Below, piece by piece: positions 1 to 6,884 of a stretch of DNA of 7,961 nt. The stretch is from Balneolia bacterium (lineage in GTDB: Bacteria; Bacteroidota; Rhodothermia; Balneolales; Cyclonatronaceae), in NCBI GenBank assembly GCA_003566395.1, contig PXDL01000339.1, positions 1 through 7,961 on the forward strand. The letters are read 5' to 3'. The stretch's first letter is position 1. Every line of letters begins with the position of its first letter. Under the pieces are notes generated by a model. That model had not been told where the DNA came from. It was given only the letters and a program-made list of their open reading frames with translations, and ran no database searches. The translations under genes and the position numbers were made by a program.

Positions 1-2
1 AT

Positions 3-80
3 GCAAGTCGTTTAATTAAAACAGCTAAGCTCATAAGGTGTGAGTTCGGGTATGAAGGATTGGCCGGAGGCGAATGGTAA
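3..80 (+). CDS. possible C-terminal tail of an upstream gene (partial, weak)
   Basis: One plus-strand frame is open from the window edge to a TAA at 78-80, giving 25 codons that end in ...GYEGLAGGEW. I do not recognise the sequence. A stop-free run this short is common by chance, so this is only a candidate for the end of a gene lying mostly to the left. In its favour, base composition changes sharply after the stop: 1-80 looks like coding DNA, while from about 105 the sequence is strongly AT-rich and closed in all frames. Confidence 0.25.
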   Translation, partial: ASRLIKTAKLIRCEFGYEGLAGGEW

Positions 81-343
81 AAGCGCTTCCAGCAGCACTG
101 AATGAGAATATAAATTTTTAAAAATATAATCAAGCGAAATTTCGCTAAACAAGATTATTCGCGAATAGAGGAATAAATTTATTAGCGAAAAATAGTTGTC
201 TCTCTTAAACTAATCTGTTGTAAATAATTAAGTTAGAACTCGATAAAAAAAGCGGAATATTCCGGGAAGTGTCCGGCCAAAAAAACGGATGACCAACGCT
301 TTCAACAAATTGTTTGTAAGCCCGCTTATATTTACATTCACCT
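81..343 (+). promoter_or_regulatory. AT-rich leader of the receiver/exonuclease unit, with inverted repeats
   Basis: No convincing gene lies in this stretch. It is AT-rich and carries several perfect palindromes: AAGCGCTT (81-88), ATTTTTAAAAAT (114-125), AGCGAAATTTCGCT (133-146), TATTCGCGAATA (156-167) and CGGAATATTCCG (253-264). The word GCGAA or its complement TTCGC occurs repeatedly between 133 and 190, with a further AGCGAAA at 184-190. The palindromes have no loop, so they fit dimeric repressor or activator sites better than RNA hairpins. A weak promoter-like pair is TTGTAA (218-223) with GATAAA (242-247), spacing 18; I would not rely on it. There is no clear ribosome binding site before the ATG at 344. 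The region most likely holds the promoter and operators of the downstream pair. Confidence 0.4.
133..146. repeat. 14-bp perfect palindrome AGCGAAATTTCGCT
   Basis: This is a perfect inverted repeat with no spacer, about 200 nt upstream of the receiver gene. Its half-site AGCGAAA recurs at 184-190, and the shorter core GCGAA/TTCGC forms the centre of a second palindrome at 156-167. The arrangement resembles a transcription-factor binding cluster. No particular regulator can be named from it. Confidence 0.45.
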
Positions 344-724
344 ATGGCACAAAAAATTTTAATTGTTGATGACGAACCCAGCATCGTCATATCGCTTGAG
401 TTTCTTATGGCTCAAAACGGCTACAATGTATTTGTGGCCCGCAACGGTGAGCAGGCGCTCGACCTCATCCCCGAGGTGCAGCCCGATCTGGTTTTGCTGG
501 ATGTAATGCTGCCGAACCGCAGCGGATTTGAAGTGCTTCAACTGCTACGGAAGGATAAAAAGACAAAGCACCTCAAGATTATCATCCTTACAGCCAAAGG
601 GCGCGATCAGGACATCACCAAGGGAATTTCTCTGGGGGCCGATGCCTATGTGACCAAGCCGTTTTCCACGCGCGCGCTTGTAGAGAAAGTCAAGGAAACC
701 ATCTCTCAAACCAATGCGAAGTGA
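344..724 (+). CDS. CheY-like single-domain response regulator
   Basis: This 126-residue protein consists of one receiver (REC) domain and no output domain. The acidic pocket is Asp9-Asp10 (in ILIVDDEP), the phospho-acceptor is Asp53 (in LVLLDVMLP), the switch threonine is Thr83 (in IILTAKG) and the conserved lysine is Lys105 followed by Pro (VTKPF). All canonical residues are present, so it should accept phosphate from a histidine kinase. Without a DNA-binding domain it probably acts by protein contact, like CheY or a phosphorelay intermediate. Its end overlaps the next gene by 11 nt, which points to translational coupling and a shared function. The start at 344 gives the usual beginning of the fold (short leader, then beta1), although no clear ribosome binding site precedes it. 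The family assignment is firm; the partner kinase and output are unknown. Confidence 0.95.
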   Translation: MAQKILIVDDEPSIVISLEFLMAQNGYNVFVARNGEQALDLIPEVQPDLVLLDVMLPNRSGFEVLQLLRKDKKTKHLKIIILTAKGRDQDITKGISLGADAYVTKPFSTRALVEKVKETISQTNAK

Positions 725-2804
725 TATCCGGCCGTGGTTTTGGGCCGCGTCGGTATTTGTGATTACAGCCGGGGGCGGGCTGCTGTTCTACGCCTCACTT
801 ATCTATGTGCTGAATCCCGAATCGGCCGGGGCGCTTTCTCGCTTCCGTCAGGACCATTTCCCCCTCCTTTTGCTGCTGTTTGTAGTTCCGGCTGTTTTTG
901 CGGGCGGCATCGCAGCTATGTTACTTAATCGGTATGTCCGGCCCGTAGAGCGCCTTTCCGACCTCTCATCATTAATCGGACAGCAGACAGATTTGCCGCA
1001 TCACACTAAAACCGGAGTTGCCTTTATCGACCGGCTGGGGCATAACCTGGAGGAGGCGGCTGAACGGCTTAGCGAAAACGAGACCGCCATGCAGGAGCAG
1101 CTCAGAACGGCATCACGAAAACTGGCCCGTGAGCGCGATACCCTGGCCACAATTATCCAACAGGTGCAGCAGGGGCTGATCGTAACTAATAAAGAGGGCC
1201 ATATTTTACTGTTTAACGGTCCCGCAGGCCGGATGCTCTCGTTCCCCGATCACAGCCCTCCCGTGTATCTGGGACTCGGACGTCCCCTCGAGCAGATTAT
1301 TGAACCGGGGCTGGCACGATTTGCAATAACCGAATGCCGGAACGGACATACAACAGGACCGCTTCGCTTTGTCGTACGGTCGGCCGATGACAAACTCCTG
1401 AGCGTGAAAGCCCTTCCGGCGTCATTATCAAATAATCCCGAGGCGGGAGCGGTTTTTTTTCTGGAAGACATCACCCGTTCATTCAGCCGTCAGAATCTGA
1501 ACGAGGAGTTTGCAGATCAGGGGCTGCGTAAAGTCCGCGACGCCGTGGCGGGAATCAGGGCGGCGGCCGATAATCTCAAAACCTATCCGGATGCCGGCAA
1601 GGAGATGCAGGACCGTTTTCTGGAACTGATTTTGGGCGAGACGGAAACGATTGCGGAACTGGTCGGAGCCTATCAGAAAGAGCAGGGGGAAAACCAACCG
1701 GCCGATGCCGCATTACTGGCCGTTTCGGTGAGGGACGTATTTGATCTGGCCGGACGAATCGCAAAAGCTGCCGATGTACCGATCCAAACCGAGCTTGTTT
1801 CCGGTGAGTGGACCATAGAAGCAGATCGTTTTTCGACGGCCCTGAGTCTGGTTTTTCTGGCTTCGCGAATCCGGCCCTTCGCCCTGAGCGGCGTGACGCT
1901 AAAATCCGGCCTGATAGACGGCCATTACCGTCTTCAGCTTTGCTGGGATGGGGACGATCCGGGAAGCGATACTATTTCGGGCTGGCTTGATGAGCATCCT
2001 GAAGCCGGAGCGATGCGTCTTCCGTATTCGCTTCAAACCCTTGTGCAGCAGCATCGTGCGGAGTGGTGGACCAAAGAGGAAGGCACGTCGCACAGCTTCA
2101 ATCTGATACTTCCGAAATCGGCACGTGCAACGGCAGATATTTCCATACGGCCGGGACATTATGATTTCGGATTATTCAGCCGGACCCCGGAACCGGAAAT
2201 TGCGGCGCGCCCTCTGAAAAAAATTACGGCCACAGTTTTTGATACCGAAACCACAGGCCTGTATCCGTCCGACGGCGACCGGCTGCTTTCGGTCGGAGCT
2301 GTGCGTATTGTGAACGGGAAAATTCAGGAAGATCAGACTTTTCATCAGTACATGAACCCCGGAAGGCCGGTGCCTGAAGCTTCAAGCAACATCCACGGAA
2401 TTACTACCGAAATGGTGGCAAATAAACCGGGCGCAAAGGAGTGTCTGGCTGATTTCCACCGCTTTTGCGGTGACGACATTTTTATCGCACATAACGCGGC
2501 TTTTGACATGCGGTTTCTGGAACTTGAGCAGCGGGCAGCGGGGATCGATTTTAAACGGCCGGTGCTTGATACGCTGCTGTTGTCAACTATTTTGCATCCC
2601 AATCTGGAAGGGCACAGCATAGATGCGCTGGCCGCGCGCTACGGCATTCGCACTGAAACGAGGCATCAGGCGCTCGGCGATGCGCTTATGACCGCCCGCT
2701 TGTTTGTCAGGATGATTCCGCTGCTTGCCGGGATTCAAATCCATACAATCGGTGACGCTCAGACCGCCGGACGGGATAGTTTGTACGCCCGGATGAAATA
2801 CTGA
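714..2804 (+). CDS. membrane PAS / degenerate histidine-kinase protein fused to a DnaQ-like 3'-5' exonuclease
   Basis: This is a 696-residue multidomain protein. Two hydrophobic segments (about 8-33 and 49-72) enclose a short outer loop and are followed by a HAMP-like and coiled-coil linker (about 73-145). A PAS-like domain follows (about 142-255, with GLIVTNKEGHILLFN). Residues 264-290 align without gaps to a HisKA helix, but Arg272 occupies the phospho-histidine position and the HE-LRTP signature is gone. Residues about 335-467 resemble a HATPase domain ending in SFNLILP, with the N-box asparagines and G2 glycines lost, so kinase activity is unlikely. The C-terminus (about 503-670) is a complete DEDDh exonuclease: Asp510 and Glu512 (FDTETTG), Asp598 (HNAAFD), His651 and Asp656 (HQALGDA). 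It resembles the DNA polymerase III epsilon proofreading fold and probably degrades DNA or RNA 3' ends on the cytoplasmic face. The start codon lies inside the receiver gene, so the two are probably co-translated. The sensed signal and nucleic-acid target are unknown. Confidence 0.88.
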   Translation: MRSDIRPWFWAASVFVITAGGGLLFYASLIYVLNPESAGALSRFRQDHFPLLLLLFVVPAVFAGGIAAMLLNRYVRPVERLSDLSSLIGQQTDLPHHTKTGVAFIDRLGHNLEEAAERLSENETAMQEQLRTASRKLARERDTLATIIQQVQQGLIVTNKEGHILLFNGPAGRMLSFPDHSPPVYLGLGRPLEQIIEPGLARFAITECRNGHTTGPLRFVVRSADDKLLSVKALPASLSNNPEAGAVFFLEDITRSFSRQNLNEEFADQGLRKVRDAVAGIRAAADNLKTYPDAGKEMQDRFLELILGETETIAELVGAYQKEQGENQPADAALLAVSVRDVFDLAGRIAKAADVPIQTELVSGEWTIEADRFSTALSLVFLASRIRPFALSGVTLKSGLIDGHYRLQLCWDGDDPGSDTISGWLDEHPEAGAMRLPYSLQTLVQQHRAEWWTKEEGTSHSFNLILPKSARATADISIRPGHYDFGLFSRTPEPEIAARPLKKITATVFDTETTGLYPSDGDRLLSVGAVRIVNGKIQEDQTFHQYMNPGRPVPEASSNIHGITTEMVANKPGAKECLADFHRFCGDDIFIAHNAAFDMRFLELEQRAAGIDFKRPVLDTLLLSTILHPNLEGHSIDALAARYGIRTETRHQALGDALMTARLFVRMIPLLAGIQIHTIGDAQTAGRDSLYARMKY

Positions 2805-2831
2805 AACGCCAAGCTGTTAAAAGGAATACAC

Positions 2832-3473
2832 TCAGGCTTGTGAGGTGGAAGCCGCTTTTTTCAGCACATTCAAAAAGGCTTCGGGTTCGCGGGCGCCGGA
2901 TACGGCATAGCGGTTATTAAAAACAAAAAAAGGTACGCCCTGCACGCCGATTTGCTGGGCCGCTTCAATATCTTTGTGGATTTCCTTGTTCAGCGTTTCT
3001 GAACTCACGGCCTCGCGGATTTTCTCCTCGCTCAGCCCGGCAGATGTGCCGATGCGAATCAGCTCACCGATGTCGTCAATATTTACACCGTGGGTGAAGT
3101 AGGCGGCAAACAGCTTCTCTTTGACCTCATTTTGCACAGCGTTTTCTTTAGCAAGATGCAACAGACGATGGGCGCGCTTGCTGTTGGCCGGAACGGTCTC
3201 TTCAAAATTGTAGGTAAGGCCTGAAGCCTGTGCCCGCTCTTCCATCTCCCGGTGAATCTGGCGGGATTGCTCCGGGGTCCATCCTTTGCGAAGGGCAAGA
3301 ACATCATAAATGGATTCGTCGGGTTCGGTTTTCATTTGAGGCGCCAGTTCGAAGCTTTTCCAGACTACCGACACCTTGTCGCGGCCGTCGAATTGGTCGA
3401 GCGCTTTCTCAAAATTGCGTTTCCCGATATAGCAAAACGGACAAACAATATCGGACCAGATTTCTACTTGCAT
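2832..3473 (-). CDS. DsbA-family (FrnE-like) thiol oxidoreductase or isomerase
   Basis: This 213-residue thioredoxin-fold protein has a DsbA-type helical insertion. The active site is Cys11-Pro-Phe-Cys14 (SDIVCPFCYIGKRNF), a signature of the 2-hydroxychromene-2-carboxylate isomerase/FrnE branch. The cis-proline loop is at GVQGVPFFVFNN (Pro181), followed by the conserved VSGAREPEAF near the C-terminus. There is no signal peptide, so it is cytoplasmic, unlike periplasmic DsbA. FrnE proteins act as dithiol-disulfide oxidoreductases and are often tied to stress or polyketide pathways; the substrate here is unknown. The start is supported by AGGA about six bases upstream of the ATG, one of the clearest ribosome binding sites in the window. 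It lies 89 nt downstream of the esterase on the same strand and may have its own promoter. It converges with the exonuclease gene, leaving only 27 nt between the two stops. Confidence 0.92.
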   Translation of the reverse strand: MQVEIWSDIVCPFCYIGKRNFEKALDQFDGRDKVSVVWKSFELAPQMKTEPDESIYDVLALRKGWTPEQSRQIHREMEERAQASGLTYNFEETVPANSKRAHRLLHLAKENAVQNEVKEKLFAAYFTHGVNIDDIGELIRIGTSAGLSEEKIREAVSSETLNKEIHKDIEAAQQIGVQGVPFFVFNNRYAVSGAREPEAFLNVLKKAASTSQA

Positions 3474-3562
3474 AATTTTCCTAAATTGAAATTGAACTCA
3501 CGGACAGCGATTAAATCGTCATTCATGTATAAAGGTGACGTGAACCGTAAAGAGGAAACCAG
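3474..3562 (-). promoter_or_regulatory. 89-nt spacer before the DsbA-like gene
   Basis: This same-strand gap is long enough to hold a promoter for the DsbA-like gene. It contains the 11-base inverted repeat CGATTAAATCG (3508-3518) and, next to the start codon, an AGGA ribosome binding site read on the minus strand. I see no strong intrinsic terminator for the esterase gene, so read-through from the ligase operon is possible. I could not identify -10 and -35 boxes with any confidence. Confidence 0.3.
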
Positions 3563-4504
3563 TTACAGCTCAAATACATTCTTCAAAAACAGTTTAACGA
3601 AACGGTCGTTCCAGTGCCAGTCGTGAAGGGCTTCGGGGTGCAGCGGTATGCGGTTAAAACCGGCCGTGATGCCATTTGAGCGCAGTACTGACGTGAAATA
3701 TTCGGAACGGTCATGATTGCCTTTCTCCCCGTCTCCGGCTGCGCTTCGTATCCAGAACATCGTTTCCTGAATTTCTTCGAGCGCAAGGGGATCGGCATAC
3801 CGGATAAGTTCGGCCGGATTCCAGGGTGAAAGCTGTTTGACGGTTCGCGATTCGGCCGGGCCGTAGGCTGTATCGAGGACGGGAGATTTCATCCATACCT
3901 CATCGGTGGTGTCGCTTCGGGTATCACGCTGATCGTCGTACATAAACAGCCCGTCGTAAACACCGGCATGATCGAGATAGCCCGGAAATGCGGTGGAGAT
4001 AAGGGCGGTAGTATATCCACCGAGAGAAAATCCGCAGCTTATGCGTAACCCGCCGGTGAGTTTTTTCTGATAACGGGCCTCGATATAGGGCATGAGGTCA
4101 TCAACCAAAAAATCCCAAAAGTTGCCGGTACCCAGGCCGTCGCGTACATCGCCGCCGGGATTATCTGCGTTGATGCCCGTGGTGTGTTTACGGCCGTCCA
4201 GAGAGGTCAGCCCCGGCATTACGGCCAGTACGGGAGGGATGTCGCCGGCCGAAATTAAGGCGTCGATGTCTTCTATCGTGGTGGTGGAGCGGCTTTCGTC
4301 TTCATCGATATATACAAATTCGCGCTCGTGGCCGCGAAACAGATAAAGCAAATGCATCTCGCGCAGGTGGCGCAGGCCGGGTGGTTCATACATGAACACG
4401 TTTCGGGAAATTCCAAGTGCTCTTGACCGGAAAGGAAGCAATCGTAATGATCCCCGCAGGGAAGTTTTATGACGTGCCAGAATATTCCGGTGGTGCGGGT
4501 TCAT
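3563..4504 (-). CDS. alpha/beta-hydrolase esterase (Fes / esterase-D-like family)
   Basis: This 313-residue protein belongs to the putative esterase family of alpha/beta hydrolases, which includes enterochelin esterase and esterase D. The nucleophile elbow is Gly-Phe-Ser160-Leu-Gly-Gly (CGFSLGGYTT), and the catalytic His is probably His294 in EALHDWHWNDRF, a typical C-terminal HDW motif. The acid may be Asp258 or Asp265; this cannot be settled by eye. LYLFRGHEREFVYI and PPVLAVMPG match core strands, and DFLVDDLMPYIEARY the helix before the elbow. No signal peptide is obvious. The frame is open to 4543, but the ATG at 4504 is preferred: it lies 4 nt after the GATase-like stop, with a weak AGG next to it. 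The tight spacing suggests one operon with the GATase-like gene, and the enzyme probably hydrolyses an ester or amide made by the neighbouring ligases. The substrate is unknown. Confidence 0.85.
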   Translation of the reverse strand: MNPHHRNILARHKTSLRGSLRLLPFRSRALGISRNVFMYEPPGLRHLREMHLLYLFRGHEREFVYIDEDESRSTTTIEDIDALISAGDIPPVLAVMPGLTSLDGRKHTTGINADNPGGDVRDGLGTGNFWDFLVDDLMPYIEARYQKKLTGGLRISCGFSLGGYTTALISTAFPGYLDHAGVYDGLFMYDDQRDTRSDTTDEVWMKSPVLDTAYGPAESRTVKQLSPWNPAELIRYADPLALEEIQETMFWIRSAAGDGEKGNHDRSEYFTSVLRSNGITAGFNRIPLHPEALHDWHWNDRFVKLFLKNVFEL

Positions 4505-4508
4505 TGAC

Positions 4509-5375
4509 CTACAGGATTCCGGTGCCGGCTTTACTCGCCACAAGCTCCGGTCGGTTGTTTTCGACCGCGCGTCTTAGAAATCCGGGGATGACGGTACGGT
4601 GCGTACGATCGATGTGATCCGGATTTTTAAGCCCGTTGATGATTTCATCATACTTAGCCGTTCCGTGCTCTTCAATAATCTTGTTTTTTTGCTCCGGTGA
4701 AGAGAAATGATAGAGCATACCCTCGGGATCGGCTTCGGGGTGAAACTGAACCGCGACCATTTCTTTAAGCAGGCGAATGGCCATAACGGCACGTTCAAAA
4801 TCCAGATGCGGACGCTCTTTTTCGAGACAAAGGATGGATGCGCCCATTTCTTCCATTAAATCTTTGCGGGGCTGTAACACCTGATATTCCCGGAAGTCGG
4901 CGGCAATAAACGGATCGGACAATCCTTTGAACAAAGGGTCGCCGGTACCGGCTTCGGTTTTGTGAACAGGATATACACCGAATGCCTGGCTGTTGCGCTC
5001 GGTTACTTCCGCAAAACGAAAATGACGGGCCACCATCTGGTAGGAATGGCAGATAAACATGGCGTACTTTGGCGGCGTGAGCTTGGCGGCGTTGTATGAC
5101 CAGAGATCATCCAGAAAATTGAAATAGTTCTTTTCCCAGGTTTTGCCGTCGCTGTCGAAGGGGCTGCCGGGACCGCCGGTGGAGATATAAATATCGAACG
5201 AGAGATCGGGAATTTCGCCCTTGGCGCGGGCATCAAATACCTGATATTCTATCGGTACGCCGTGAAAGGCGCCGGATGCATCGGAAATAATATTTTTTAT
5301 GCAGCGCATCCCCTGATTCGGGATGTTGTTATAAAGATCGATAATTGCTGCGCGAACAGGTTTTACGGTAAGCAT
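4509..5375 (-). CDS. class I glutamine amidotransferase-like protein
   Basis: This 288-residue protein has the class I (triad) GATase fold over about residues 1-225. The triad looks intact: Cys109 (in MFICHSYQM), with His212 and Glu214 (in VAVQFHPEAD). TGGPGSPF (about 66-73) is the glycine-rich loop seen in GMP synthase-type GATases. The elbow reads Cys-His-Ser-Tyr-Gln rather than the common Cys-Leu-Gly-His-Gln, so substrate preference may differ. A charged helical extension of about 60 residues follows the domain and shows no synthetase part. The protein therefore acts alone, either supplying ammonia from glutamine to a partner ligase or hydrolysing a gamma-glutamyl bond as PuuD-like enzymes do. 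It follows the two ATP-grasp genes after 153 nt and lies just upstream of the esterase gene. The ATG at 5375 has no clear ribosome binding site. The fold is clear; the reaction is inferred from the neighbours. Confidence 0.88.
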   Translation of the reverse strand: MLTVKPVRAAIIDLYNNIPNQGMRCIKNIISDASGAFHGVPIEYQVFDARAKGEIPDLSFDIYISTGGPGSPFDSDGKTWEKNYFNFLDDLWSYNAAKLTPPKYAMFICHSYQMVARHFRFAEVTERNSQAFGVYPVHKTEAGTGDPLFKGLSDPFIAADFREYQVLQPRKDLMEEMGASILCLEKERPHLDFERAVMAIRLLKEMVAVQFHPEADPEGMLYHFSSPEQKNKIIEEHGTAKYDEIINGLKNPDHIDRTHRTVIPGFLRRAVENNRPELVASKAGTGIL

Positions 5376-5404
5376 ATAATGTCAAAAAAATCGGTAAAAC
5401 AGAA

Positions 5405-5426
5405 AATGCGGCTGTTGAGCCGCATT
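5405..5426 (-). terminator. 9-bp hairpin followed by T-rich DNA, in the gap before the GATase-like gene
   Basis: AATGCGGCT (5405-5413) and AGCCGCATT (5418-5426) pair perfectly around a 4-base loop. Read on the minus strand, the direction of the operon, the stem runs straight into TTTTCTGTTTT. That is the shape of an intrinsic terminator, though the T-run is interrupted. It lies after the circularly permuted ATP-grasp gene and before the GATase-like gene, so it could end or attenuate transcription between the two halves of the operon. On the plus strand the stem is followed by an A-run and would not terminate. Confidence 0.5.
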
Positions 5427-5439
5427 GAAAAAATGCAAG

Positions 5440-5457
5440 ACGGAAACGAAGTTCCGT
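5440..5457 (-). terminator. small 6-bp hairpin upstream of a T-run
   Basis: ACGGAA (5440-5445) and TTCCGT (5452-5457) form a 6-bp stem with a 6-base loop. On the minus strand it is followed by CTTGCATTTTTTC, so a T-run lies a few bases downstream, and then by the stronger hairpin at 5405-5426. The pair could be a tandem terminator or alternative stems of one leader structure. Alone, it is too weak to call with confidence. Confidence 0.25.
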
Positions 5458-5528
5458 ACCTGGATAACGGCTGAGAAGCTACCGAGTTGCATCGTTGCCA
5501 TCACCCTATTGGACCGTTACACGGCTTT

Positions 5529-6884
5529 CTACAAATACCTTGCGATAAACAGCGGAATACTGCCGCCACCGGCCGTTACATTCGCCAGATTGGAGGGCGA
5601 AGTTCTTGTCAGACAGCCGCCCATCATCGGTCCGTTAAGATACGGATCAAAATCGATAACTGTGTTGACCGATTCCCAGCTTCCGTTTATGTTCAGCAGA
5701 AAAGGTTCGCGTCCTATTTCGATGGTTTCCTGAACCACGTAATCGAGCTGTAACGCTTGATTGACGGCCGTTTCCCAGGTGCCCTGAGACTCCTGAAATC
5801 CGAGCACCACGCCATGCCCGCCGTAGTCGTCGTTCGGCTTCATAATGAACATGTCTTTGTTGCGGCGGATGAGTTCAAGAAGATCCACATCGGTGCCCCG
5901 GTAGCGAACTCTGGCGGCCCGGAGTTTTCGTGTCCAGGGGATGTGGGTACGTATGGCCTTCAGCTCCCGGTTGTCGAGTACCCGGTTGTATTCGGGATCG
6001 GTGAGAAGGGAGAAAATCATTTTCTTATGCACAAGCTTGGACCGGAAGGAATTCAGGTAACAGGTTTTCTGGGCCTTGTAACCTTCCAAATAAGCGGCGC
6101 AGTCGTACTCGATCTCAAAAAACTCGTTCATCAGCAGCCTGCGGTAGAGAATGTCGATTTTCCGGCCGTTGGCGTAAATCCAGCCGTCCCTGCATTCCAG
6201 CTCGCGGGGATCGCAGATTTCGGTGGGATATCCGTGCCTGTCCATGTAATCTTTAATCAGATGGAATTCCGGCAGCGTGGGCACGTCAAGATGGTCCACA
6301 ATGGCGAAGGCCGGTTTCTCTTCGGTACCGCAAAATTCTTCGTGATAAATGCGGATCAGCCCCTGCATGGTGTGCTCGAGGGGCGAAACAAAACGTACAG
6401 GATAACGCTCGGTGAATTTCTGAAAAACCGGCAGTTTCTGGTAAATTTTGGCCATCTCGTGCATATAGCCGATGCCCGCCGGAACCTCGGCATTAAGCTC
6501 CACAAAGCGGAACGAGTTGGCCGTCAGAAAGGCATCGAGCCGGGCGGTGGCCGACATCCGGATTACGTTGGTCGGGATGGCACAAAGGGCTATTTCATGA
6601 TCCGACAACCCGAGTTCTTCCAGCGTTGAACGCTTGTTAAAGGTAGCCGAAGCTACTTTGAGGATAGCCTGCCTTATCGTATAAACCGTATCCTGAATGT
6701 ACTGATAGGTTTTTTCGCCCAAAACCATCGGACGCAGCGAATGGCTGAGCGGCCGCCCGCCGAATAAAGTATTGTGTTTTTTTTGCAAGTCGAGCAGCAT
6801 CTCATACTGCTCGCTTGCCGCAGAAAGGTCCGATGAAATCAGATGATTATAATAATCAACGGCAGGCTTACTTGGATTTAACAT
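5529..6884 (-). CDS. circularly permuted ATP-grasp family protein
   Basis: This 451-residue protein resembles the circularly permuted (type 2) ATP-grasp group, in which the lobe normally at the end of the fold comes first. The acidic and asparagine residues usually near the end of an ATP-grasp domain appear early, as Glu129-Leu-Asn131 (RFVELNAEVPAG). A DILYRRLLMNEFF segment (244-256) follows. The nucleotide-binding lysine and glycine-rich loop come late, as Lys349-Pro-Asn and Tyr354-Gly-Gly (FIMKPNDDYGGHGVV), then VVQE (Glu386). The C-terminus ends in a Ser/Asn/Gly-rich stretch near GGCLTRTSPS. Such proteins are expected to activate a carboxylate with ATP and join it to an amine, as in glutathionylspermidine synthetase-type reactions. 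Its start overlaps the RimK-like gene by 17 nt, strongly suggesting the two enzymes work together. A second start is unlikely, because the first residues already precede the fold by a reasonable length. The substrate is not identifiable. Confidence 0.82.
   Translation of the reverse strand: MLNPSKPAVDYYNHLISSDLSAASEQYEMLLDLQKKHNTLFGGRPLSHSLRPMVLGEKTYQYIQDTVYTIRQAILKVASATFNKRSTLEELGLSDHEIALCAIPTNVIRMSATARLDAFLTANSFRFVELNAEVPAGIGYMHEMAKIYQKLPVFQKFTERYPVRFVSPLEHTMQGLIRIYHEEFCGTEEKPAFAIVDHLDVPTLPEFHLIKDYMDRHGYPTEICDPRELECRDGWIYANGRKIDILYRRLLMNEFFEIEYDCAAYLEGYKAQKTCYLNSFRSKLVHKKMIFSLLTDPEYNRVLDNRELKAIRTHIPWTRKLRAARVRYRGTDVDLLELIRRNKDMFIMKPNDDYGGHGVVLGFQESQGTWETAVNQALQLDYVVQETIEIGREPFLLNINGSWESVNTVIDFDPYLNGPMMGGCLTRTSPSNLANVTAGGGSIPLFIARYL

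Larger units (their letters stand above)
5382..5501 (-). other. 39-codon Phe-rich reading frame, possible leader peptide (speculative)
   Basis: On the minus strand, a frame runs from an ATG at 5499-5501 to a TGA at 5382-5384 and ends 6 nt before the start of the GATase-like gene. It would encode 39 residues, eight of them Phe, clustered toward the end (…PHFLFYRFF). Two hairpins fall inside it, so its layout resembles an attenuator leader. The Phe codons largely reflect T-runs, however, and no good ribosome binding site precedes the ATG. It is recorded as a possibility only. Confidence 0.15.

Noticed and set aside
1..343. CRISPR array, tRNA or insertion-sequence end in the leader region
   Set aside because: The repeats are short palindromes at irregular spacing. 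No cloverleaf, transposase fragment or target-site duplication is visible.
714..2804. Calling this gene an ordinary DNA polymerase III epsilon subunit (dnaQ)
   Set aside because: Only the C-terminal quarter is the exonuclease. Membrane segments, PAS and kinase-like regions make a replicative proofreading role unlikely.
2805..2831. Bidirectional terminator between the convergent genes
   Set aside because: The 27-nt gap contains no convincing stem and T-run.
4505..4543. Longer start for the esterase at 4543
   Set aside because: It would overlap the GATase-like gene by 35 nt. The ATG at 4504 gives ordinary operon spacing and has AGG just upstream.
5757..6629. 290-codon open frame on the plus strand
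   Set aside because: It lies fully antisense to the circularly permuted ATP-grasp gene, whose motifs are clear. Its translation shows no recognisable domain, and long antisense frames are common in DNA of this composition.
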